Below, in pieces: positions 17,243 to 22,502 of a stretch of 22,502 nt of DNA; positions within the stretch are counted from its first letter, which is position 1, and each line of letters starts with the position of its first letter. The stretch comes from Nocardioides sp. (GTDB lineage: Bacteria; Actinomycetota; Actinomycetes; Propionibacteriales; Nocardioidaceae): positions 1 through 22,502 of the forward strand of contig JASLDK010000431.1 of NCBI GenBank assembly GCA_030145945.1, in the 5' to 3' direction. Made by a program: the position numbers and the translations under genes. The notes under the pieces are model-generated. The model saw nothing but the letters and a program-made list of their open reading frames with translations. It was not told the DNA's origin and did no database searches.

Positions 17243-18054
17243 ACTCCCCGACGTCGGCCGTGCCCGCGGTCGCGATCAGCAACGGCAGCGTCGCCCTCGG
17301 CGGGCGGCCCGTGCTCCGCGGCATCGACCTGTCCGTCGATCCCGGCGAATTCGTCGCGCTGATGGGAGCGAACGGCTCCGGCAAGTCGACCCTGGTCCGC
17401 GCGCTGGTCGGCCTGCGCCCCCTCGTCGGCGGCCAGGTGCGGTTGTTCGGCACCCCGCTGGCGGAGTACGCCGAATGGCGGCGGATCGGGTTCGTGCCCC
17501 AACGTGCCACCGCCGGATCAGGAATCCCCGCCTCCGTGTGGGAGGTCGTGGCCGCCGGCCGCCTCACGCGGCGCCGTGTGCTGCGACCGCTGTCCCGGGC
17601 CGATCGAGGCGCCATCGACGAGGCACTCGAGGTCGTCGGCCTGGCCGATCGACGCCGCGAAGCCGTCACCAACCTCTCGGGCGGACAGCAGCAGCGCGTC
17701 CTCATCGCCCGGGCGTTGGCGGGCGAACCCGAGCTCTTCTTCCTCGACGAGCCCACCGCCGGAGTCGACCTGCCCAACCAGCAGGTGCTCGCCGACACCC
17801 TCGCCCGCCTGAAGGCGCGGGGCTCGACGATCGTGCTCGTCGCCCACGAGCTCGGCCCTCTGGCACCGCTGGTCGACCGGGCCGTCGTACTCCGGGACGG
17901 ACGAGTCGCCTACGACGGCCCCGCCCTGCGCGACCATGAGGTGCACCAGCCGTGGTTCGCGGAGCCGCACACCCACCATCACCATCACGACCATGTGCCA
18001 ACAGCGACAACCCCCGTGTCGGGATCGCTCGGCCTGCCGGGAGACGACGCCTGA
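17239..18054 (+). CDS. znuC: Zinc ABC transporter ATP-binding protein ZnuC
   Basis: Cytoplasmic ATPase powering zinc import, 271 aa. All ATPase motifs are intact: Walker A GANGSGKST (43-51), Q-loop VPQRA, signature LSGGQQQRV (from residue 146), Walker B LFFLDEPTAGVD and H-switch VLVAHEL. The C-terminus carries a histidine cluster, PHTHHHHHDH (243-252), followed by a Thr/Pro-rich end. This is an unusual metal-binding candidate on the cytoplasmic side. The ATG overlaps the znuA stop by 4 bp and the stop overlaps the znuB start by one base, so all three subunits are translationally linked. Confidence 0.94.
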   Translation: MNSPTSAVPAVAISNGSVALGGRPVLRGIDLSVDPGEFVALMGANGSGKSTLVRALVGLRPLVGGQVRLFGTPLAEYAEWRRIGFVPQRATAGSGIPASVWEVVAAGRLTRRRVLRPLSRADRGAIDEALEVVGLADRRREAVTNLSGGQQQRVLIARALAGEPELFFLDEPTAGVDLPNQQVLADTLARLKARGSTIVLVAHELGPLAPLVDRAVVLRDGRVAYDGPALRDHEVHQPWFAEPHTHHHHHDHVPTATTPVSGSLGLPGDDA

Positions 18055-19058
18055 TGAGTCCCGCCGAGCTGTTCAGCCAGCCGTTCATGCTGCGCGCACT
18101 GATCGCCGCGCTGGTGACCGGCCTCGCGGCGCCTGCGATCGGCACCTTCCTCGTGCAGCGCCGGCTCGCCCTGATGGGTGACGGGATCGGACACGTCGCC
18201 GTGACCGGGGTCGCGCTCGGACTGCTCACCGGCGCCTCCCCGCTGTGGACCGCCGTCCTGGTCGCCGTCCTCGGATCGGTGCTGATCGAGATCATCCGCG
18301 AACGCGGCCAGACCAACGGCGACGTGGCCCTGGCGCTGCTGTTCTACGGCGGCCTCGCCGGCGGCATCTTCCTCAGCGGACTCGGCGGCGAGAGCGCGGC
18401 GTCACTCAACCGCTACCTCTTCGGCTCGCTGACCACGATCTCGCCCGCCGACGTCATCATCACGATGGCCCTCGCCATCACGGTGATCGGACTGTGCCTC
18501 GGCCTCGCGCCCCAACTCTTCGCGGTCGCCCAGGACCAGGAGTTCGCCCGCGTCGCCGGGCTGCGGGTCCGCTCCTACAACGTCCTGGTCGCGGTGCTCG
18601 CCGCGGTGTCCGTCACCGTTGCCATGCGGACCGTCGGCCTGCTGCTGGTCTCCGCCCTGATGGTGGTGCCGGTCGCCACCGCCCAGCAACTGACCCGTTC
18701 CTTCCGCACCACCATCGCGGCCGCCATGGCGCTCGGCTGCCTCGCCTCCGTCGGCGGCCTGGTGGGCGCCACCTTCGCGTCGTACAAGGCCACCATCGCG
18801 ACCGGACCGACGATCGTGCTGCTCGCCCTCGCCTGCTACGTCACCGCCTGGCCGATCGGCATCTGGCAACGCCACCGGGCTCGCCTGCGTGAACCCTTCC
18901 CCACAGGCCTCGGGCCCGAGCACGAGACCTGTGGGACGCACCCCCACGCCCACGGCCCCGGCTGCGGCCACCTCGCCGTCCCCCACGACGACCACGTGGA
19001 CTACGTGCACGACGGGCATCGGCACGCCGTGCACGGTGGGCACTACGACGAGCACTGA
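18054..19058 (+). CDS. znuB: Zinc ABC transporter permease ZnuB
   Basis: ABC-3 family inner-membrane permease, 334 aa, with about eight hydrophobic segments. Family sequence is clear: FLVQRRLALMGDGIGHVAVTGVALG near the start, LFGSLTTISPADV, and DQEFARVAGLRVRSYNVLVAV in the conserved cytoplasmic loop. The ATG at 18054 shares one base with the znuC stop (TGATG) and is preceded by GGGAG. A longer reading from 17952 lies inside znuC and is rejected. The last ~54 residues (281-334) form a soluble tail with 13 histidines and 2 cysteines, such as THPHAHGPGCGH and VHDGHRHAVHGGH, a probable metal-binding extension. No zur gene follows. Confidence 0.93.
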   Translation: MSPAELFSQPFMLRALIAALVTGLAAPAIGTFLVQRRLALMGDGIGHVAVTGVALGLLTGASPLWTAVLVAVLGSVLIEIIRERGQTNGDVALALLFYGGLAGGIFLSGLGGESAASLNRYLFGSLTTISPADVIITMALAITVIGLCLGLAPQLFAVAQDQEFARVAGLRVRSYNVLVAVLAAVSVTVAMRTVGLLLVSALMVVPVATAQQLTRSFRTTIAAAMALGCLASVGGLVGATFASYKATIATGPTIVLLALACYVTAWPIGIWQRHRARLREPFPTGLGPEHETCGTHPHAHGPGCGHLAVPHDDHVDYVHDGHRHAVHGGHYDEH

Positions 19059-19079
19059 CGGATCGTGGTCCCGGGGGGC

Positions 19080-19169
19080 GGGTTTCCCAAGGGATGCAGA
19101 CAGATCTGCACTTCCCAGCTCAAATTTGAACGGGGAAGTGCGAGTTTCGCTGCATCCCTTGGGAAACCC
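19080..19169. repeat. Nested palindromic repeat, copy A
   Basis: 90-bp element between convergent znuB and the AbiEi-like gene. The outer arms form a perfect 20-bp inverted repeat (GGGTTTCCCAAGGGATGCAG at 19080-19099, complement at 19150-19169). Inside lies a second inverted repeat, GCACTTCCC / GGGAAGTGC (19108-19116 and 19133-19141), around the AT-rich palindrome TCAAATTTGA (19120-19129). Flanks extend the symmetry imperfectly (GTGGTCCCGGGG on the left, reverse of GTGCTCCCGCGGGG on the right). It could also terminate both neighbouring genes. A second copy is at 21154. Confidence 0.9.
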
Positions 19170-19216
19170 ACACCCCGCGGGAGCACCGGCGCCGCCGAGA
19201 CCACCAGCGGAGATGC

Positions 19217-20182
19217 TCAGGCCACGCGCCCGGCGAGCTGATCGAACCGAGCCCTGATGTTGCGCGGTCGGTCGTAGTCACGCCAGATCAATCGCAACGA
19301 CCTCGCGCCGGTCACCTCGCGGATCTCGTCCTCCCGGACCTTTTCCGCGAACACGACCTCACCGGGTTCCTGCCCAGGCTTGAGCAGTCGGCCGTACTTC
19401 ACCTCGCCGTCGAACTCTCCCCACATGTTGAACGCATCCCACCACCAATCAGTGACACCGATGAGGCGCCCGTCGGTCGCTCGCACTGCGCGTTGACGAT
19501 CCGGCGCAGGAATGCCGCAGGTGTAGAAGGTCCAGATGCCTCGCGACTCTCCGACCGATCCCGACCTCGGGTCCGCCATCCTGACGGGAATGTGCAGATG
19601 CTGCATGAACGGCCAGTGCTGCATGAACGCGAACTGCTCAGCGAGCTCCTCCGTGGAGAAGGCGCTGGCTCGCAAACCAGACTCCATCAGGCAGAAGGCG
19701 ACCTCACTGCTGGCTCGTGAACCTGCCTCGAGGACACACCTCGTCGCCCCGAGCACCTGCCGGCCCGCGATGAAACTGATGTCGTCGTCACAGACGAGTC
19801 CCTCATGGTGGACCACGTCACCCTCGATCCGGCCCGGGCCGCCGTCGAGGCGCGTCACGTGGACGCGGTCGAGATCCATCCCCCAAAGGTCGATCCCATG
19901 AGCAAGGGCACCGGAAACGTGACTGAGCGCAACGGCATCTCCCATCGATCGCAGCACTGCACCGCAGCGAACCCGGTGCCGGCCGACAGCGTCGAGCAGG
20001 CTCCACTCATCGCTGAAGGCATAACAGCCGTGCCGAAACCGCACCCAGGTCCCCCTACGCACCTCAGCAGCAATCCGGCGGTCGCTGCATCCGCTGGCCA
20101 GGGCTTCCTTGCGAGTGAAGAAGCCGGCCTGTTCGGTTAACAGACGTAGGACATCCATGCCGTCAAGAGTCGGCGCCGACAC
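19217..20182 (-). CDS. Orphan AbiEi-like N-terminal / PD-(D/E)xK-like nuclease-fold protein
   Basis: 321 aa. The N-terminal ~90 residues (LLTEQAGFFTRKEALASGCSDRRIAAEVRR, then GTWVRFRHGCYAF) form a winged-helix region like type IV AbiEi antitoxins and many actinobacterial orphan proteins. The C-terminal part has a restriction-endonuclease-like pattern: Asp245 in GVTDWWWDAF, then EFDGEVKYGRLL with Glu256, Glu260 and Lys262, then AEKVREDEIREV, ending with a beta strand and basic residues. No AbiEii toxin partner is nearby. The start is GTG at 20182 or ATG at 20158, neither with a strong ribosome-binding site. By eye the gene is somewhat less GC-rich than its neighbours. The function is unknown, and proteins of this layout are common but uncharacterised. 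Confidence 0.75.
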   Translation of the reverse strand: MSAPTLDGMDVLRLLTEQAGFFTRKEALASGCSDRRIAAEVRRGTWVRFRHGCYAFSDEWSLLDAVGRHRVRCGAVLRSMGDAVALSHVSGALAHGIDLWGMDLDRVHVTRLDGGPGRIEGDVVHHEGLVCDDDISFIAGRQVLGATRCVLEAGSRASSEVAFCLMESGLRASAFSTEELAEQFAFMQHWPFMQHLHIPVRMADPRSGSVGESRGIWTFYTCGIPAPDRQRAVRATDGRLIGVTDWWWDAFNMWGEFDGEVKYGRLLKPGQEPGEVVFAEKVREDEIREVTGARSLRLIWRDYDRPRNIRARFDQLAGRVA

Positions 20183-20294
20183 CGTTCCGATCGCCCGCCT
20201 TCAAGCGGCGTTGTGGACAGCTCGTGGACGCGACGTACTTGTGGACGTTCAATGGCCCCCGCCGCCACGAAAGGTGAGGGTGGGGCTGGTGGGA
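20183..20294. other. Short intergenic region between uppS and the AbiEi-like gene
   Basis: 112 bp downstream of uppS and upstream of the AbiEi-like gene, both on the minus strand. It contains three copies of GTGGAC (20213, 20224, 20241). No clear terminator, promoter or ORF was seen. Confidence 0.4.
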
Positions 20295-21125
20295 TCAGAT
20301 CGCCGCGTTGGGTTCCGCTCCTCCGTAACGACGATCCCGGCGGGCATATTCGTCGATGGCCGCCCACAGGTGGCGACGGTCCACATCGGGCCAGAGCACG
20401 TCGGAGAACACGAACTCGGCGTACGCCGCCTGGTAGAGCATGAAGTTGGACAGCCGCTGCTCGCCTGACGTACGCCAGATCAGGTCGGCGTCGGGGAGCT
20501 CGGGAACGTAGAGGTAGCGCCCCAGCGTCCGCTCGTCGACCTTGTCCGGGTTGACCTTCCCGGCCGCGACGTCGCGGGCCAGAGCGCGGGCGGCGTCGCC
20601 CAGTTCGGAGCGGCCGCCATAGTTGACGCACATCGTCAGGGTCAGCACGTCGTTGTGCTTCGTCATCTCCTCGGCGACCTGGAGCTCGGTGATCACCGAC
20701 TTCCACAGGCGCGGGGCGCGACCGGCCCACCGGACCCTCACACCGAGCTCGTGCATCTCGTCACGACGCCGGCGTATCACGTCACGGTTGAAGCCCATCA
20801 GGAACTTCACCTCGTCGGGGCTGCGCGACCAGTTCTCCGTCGAGAAGGCGTACGCCGAGATCGCCTTCACGCCGATCTCGATCGCGCCCTCGACCACGTC
20901 GAACAGGCTCGACTCCCCCTGTTCGTGGCCCTTCGTGCGCGGCAGCCCGCGCTCCTTGGCCCACCGTCCGTTTCCGTCCATCACGACCGCGACGTGATGG
21001 GGCACCAGCTCGGCCGGGACCGGCGGCGGCGTCGCGCCGGACGGATGCGGTGTCGGCGGGCGGACCGGTCCACGGGCAGCGGCGGCCGCCGATGCGGCGC
21101 GGGTGCGACGAGATGCGCGAGTCAC
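20295..21125 (-). CDS. uppS: Isoprenyl transferase (cis-prenyl / undecaprenyl-diphosphate synthase family)
   Basis: Builds the polyprenyl diphosphate lipid carrier for cell-wall synthesis by cis-condensation of isopentenyl diphosphate. 276 aa. An unusual Ala/Arg/Pro-rich N-terminal extension of about 40 residues precedes the catalytic domain. Family motifs are HHVAVVMDGNGRWAKERGLP with catalytic Asp50, GHEQG, YAFSTENWSRSPDEV, LTMCVNYGGRSEL, ADLIWRTSGEQRLSNFMLYQ and YAEFVFSDVLWPD. The product chain length cannot be read from sequence. The GTG start (21125) lies in a 25-bp sequence duplicated at the end of recO. Before that duplication the recO stop would have been only 12 bases upstream. Confidence 0.95.
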   Translation of the reverse strand: MTRASRRTRAASAAAAARGPVRPPTPHPSGATPPPVPAELVPHHVAVVMDGNGRWAKERGLPRTKGHEQGESSLFDVVEGAIEIGVKAISAYAFSTENWSRSPDEVKFLMGFNRDVIRRRRDEMHELGVRVRWAGRAPRLWKSVITELQVAEEMTKHNDVLTLTMCVNYGGRSELGDAARALARDVAAGKVNPDKVDERTLGRYLYVPELPDADLIWRTSGEQRLSNFMLYQAAYAEFVFSDVLWPDVDRRHLWAAIDEYARRDRRYGGAEPNAAI

Positions 21126-21145
21126 GGGGTCAGTGTGTCACCGCT
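21121..21145. repeat. 25-bp direct repeat, left copy (uppS side)
   Basis: Matches 21253-21277 at 24 of 25 positions (the only difference is g/c at the 15th base). This copy contains the functional GTG start of uppS and a relic of the recO stop region. The similarity stops exactly at both ends, as expected of a duplication flanking an insertion. Confidence 0.9.
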
Positions 21146-21153
21146 GGGCTTGC

Positions 21154-21243
21154 GGGTTTCCCAAGGGATGCAGGGAATCCTGCGCTTCCCAGTTCAAATT
21201 TGAACTGGGAAGTGTGAATCGCTCTGCATCCCTTGGGAAACCG
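21154..21243. repeat. Nested palindromic repeat, copy B
   Basis: Second copy of the element at 19080, with the same 90-bp length. The outer arms form a 19-bp perfect inverted repeat (21155-21173 and 21224-21242), identical in sequence to copy A's arms. The centre is a perfect 28-bp palindrome (21185-21212) built around TTCAAATTTGAA, longer than in copy A. The spacers between outer and inner arms differ between copies while the arms are conserved, suggesting the folded structure matters. It lies between recO and uppS. Confidence 0.92.
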
Positions 21244-21252
21244 ACAACCGGC

Positions 21253-21277
21253 GTCACGGGGTCAGTCTGTCACCGCT
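21253..21277. repeat. 25-bp direct repeat, right copy (recO side)
   Basis: Partner of 21121-21145. This copy holds the real recO stop codon (21272-21270) and a relic of the uppS start. Together the two copies bracket 107 bp of inserted sequence that contains the palindromic element. Confidence 0.9.
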
Positions 21278-22022
21278 CGACGTACGCCAACGAGCGCAGG
21301 CCCCGCTCCAGCTGCCACTGGACGAAGGCGGCGACCAGGCCGCTCGCCTCGCGGACGTTGCGGGGGTCGGCGGCCTCGATGACGGGCCAGTCGCCGGCGA
21401 GCAGACCGCCGAGCAGGACGAGGGTGTCCGCGGCAGGGGTGGCGGAGCCGGGGATGCGGCAGGTGGAGCACAGGACGCCGCCCATGGACGGGTTGAACCA
21501 GCGGTGGTGGCCGAGCTCGCCCGTGGCCAGCACCGGGGGGCGGCCGCAGTGGGCGCAGTCGACGAAGGTCGGCGCATAGCCGGCGATCGCGAGGGCGCGC
21601 AGCAGGTAGGAGTCGAGGACATGGACCGGTCGGCGTACCCCGGAAGCCATGGCGTTGAGGGCGCCGAGCAGCAGGGTGAACTGCTGGCGGGCGGGTTCGC
21701 GTTCTTCGACGACCAGTCGCTCGGCTGTCTCGACCATGCAGGTGGCGGCGGTGTAGCGGTCGTAGTCGGCGCCCAGCGAAGCGGTGTAGGCGGCGCGGGT
21801 CTCGGCCTGGGTGATCGTGTCGAGGTTGCGGCCCTCGGCCAGCTGCAGGTCGACGTGGGTGAACGGCTCGAGCCGCGAACCCCACCGCGAGGTCGTACGC
21901 CGAACGCCCTTGGCGACCGCTCTCACGACGCCGGTGTCGCGGGTCAGCAGCGTGATGATGCGGTCCGCCTCACCCAGCTTGCGGGTGCGCAGGACGATCG
22001 CCTCGTCGCGGTAGAGCGGCAC
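21270..22022 (-). CDS. recO: DNA repair protein RecO
   Basis: Recombination mediator that helps load RecA in the RecFOR pathway and anneals single strands. 250 aa from the GTG at 22022, the usual length. The N-terminal OB-fold region starts at PLYRDEAIVLRTRKLGEADRIITLL and continues with VAKGVRRTTSRWGSRLEPFTHVDLQL. The C-terminal part has a four-cysteine zinc motif, CAHCGRPP and CSTC. The ribosome-binding site is weak. A longer open frame to 22457 reads through the neighbouring hydrolase gene in another frame and is rejected. In actinobacteria recO and uppS are commonly adjacent. Here the palindromic insertion separates them. Confidence 0.95.
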   Translation of the reverse strand: MPLYRDEAIVLRTRKLGEADRIITLLTRDTGVVRAVAKGVRRTTSRWGSRLEPFTHVDLQLAEGRNLDTITQAETRAAYTASLGADYDRYTAATCMVETAERLVVEEREPARQQFTLLLGALNAMASGVRRPVHVLDSYLLRALAIAGYAPTFVDCAHCGRPPVLATGELGHHRWFNPSMGGVLCSTCRIPGSATPAADTLVLLGGLLAGDWPVIEAADPRNVREASGLVAAFVQWQLERGLRSLAYVER

Positions 22023-22044
22023 TCCGCAATTCTGCCCGATGACC

Positions 22045-22502
22045 CTACGAAGATCGGGTACGCCGGCCGCGCAGCGCGCCGCGCGAGCACTCGCGCGCGA
22101 AGCGGGTGACGACGAGGTCGAGTCGTTCGGGGCGTCGGCGCCATTCGAGGGGCGCCGTGCTGCGTTCGAGGGTGGCGTCGTCGATCTCGCCGGCGACCAG
22201 TTCTGCGTCCGCGGCGGGGTGGAAGGGGTCGCCCGTGCGGGCGAGGACGAGGGCGGGGGCGGTGATCGCGGCGCGTTCGTCGGAGCCGGGTGCGAACCGG
22301 CCGAAGAGGACGCCGTGGATGAGGGCGGCCACGGTGGCGGGGCGTTGGTCGAGCGTCTCTCGTGCGAGTCGCGCCCATTCCGGCAGCAACCGGGTGGGCA
22401 ACGGTCGCGATGCCAGGCGCAGGGATGCCATCGCGAGCGGCGCGAAGCGGGAGGCATACATCGCGGGGGCCAGCACTGGCGGCCCAGCTCGCCGTGCTGG
22501 CC
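22045..22502 (-). CDS. Probable alpha/beta hydrolase, C-terminal part (runs off the window)
   Basis: The frame is open to the right edge, so only about 152 residues of the C-terminal part are visible. The stretch ITAPALVLARTGDPFHPAADA resembles the strand carrying the acidic residue of alpha/beta-hydrolase triads (Asp in GDPFHP), preceded by helical cap-like sequence (LLPEWARLARETLDQRP). A catalytic His is not obvious in the tail ERLDLVVTRFARE, and the nucleophile would lie outside the window. The stop is 22 bases before the recO start, so the two may be co-transcribed. The assignment is moderate. Confidence 0.55.
   Translation of the reverse strand, partial: PARRAGPPVLAPAMYASRFAPLAMASLRLASRPLPTRLLPEWARLARETLDQRPATVAALIHGVLFGRFAPGSDERAAITAPALVLARTGDPFHPAADAELVAGEIDDATLERSTAPLEWRRRPERLDLVVTRFARECSRGALRGRRTRSS

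Noticed and set aside
20211..20249. Three GTGGAC copies, one resembling a DnaA box (TGTGGACAG)
   Set aside because: Only one copy fits the consensus, spacing is irregular and there is no origin context. Probably chance.
19080..21277. CRISPR array or insertion sequence bounded by the palindromes
   Set aside because: Only two copies about 2 kb apart with genes between them, no spacer periodicity, no cas gene and no transposase. uppS inside the interval is a core gene in its usual neighbourhood.
22023..22457. Longer RecO start giving 395 residues
   Set aside because: The extension is Arg/Pro/Ser-rich out-of-frame reading of the upstream hydrolase gene. RecO normally starts at PLYRDEAIVL.

Overview
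The window is GC-rich, densely packed chromosomal DNA from a high-GC actinobacterium. Gene content and order (recO, uppS, a zinc-uptake locus, glyS, dgt, dnaG, a DnaB-class replication primase) resemble the Mycobacterium/Nocardioides type of arrangement. A Nocardioidaceae-like host is my best guess from protein style alone, and I have not verified it.

Left part (1-5400, minus strand): a polyamine-type ABC transporter operon (potD lipoprotein, potB permease, and the start of potC running off the left edge) with 4-bp overlaps and a palindrome in the spacer of its candidate promoter. Next is a very large secreted zinc carboxypeptidase of family M14, with Ig-like C-terminal domains and a perfect CRP/GlxR-type palindrome upstream. 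A tRNA-Asn(GTT) with its own terminator follows.

Middle (5700-16000): dnaG with a translationally coupled hypothetical gene downstream (minus). Two plus-strand exported-protein genes follow, an L,D-transpeptidase and a secreted protein ending in VAVTG, and these lie between dgt and dnaG, which are adjacent in many actinobacteria. Then come dgt, a secreted SH3b/M15-like protein, and the compact translation operon glyS - lipoprotein - dusB, whose reading frames overlap.

Right part (16000-22502): an antibiotic-biosynthesis-monooxygenase-like gene diverges from znuACB. A near-perfect Zur box overlaps the znuA start, and the sequence fits a leaderless znuA mRNA. ZnuC and ZnuB both end in histidine-rich tails, while ZnuA lacks its usual His-rich loop. 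No zur gene follows. The space between znuB and uppS holds an orphan AbiEi-like/nuclease-fold gene. Two copies of a ~90-bp nested palindrome flank the AbiEi-like gene plus uppS. The second copy sits between recO and uppS inside a 25-bp direct duplication (24/25 identical) that carries both the recO stop and the uppS start. It looks like an insertion that separated two closely spaced genes without damaging either one. This palindromic element is the best candidate in the window for something undescribed. The window ends inside a probable alpha/beta-hydrolase gene.
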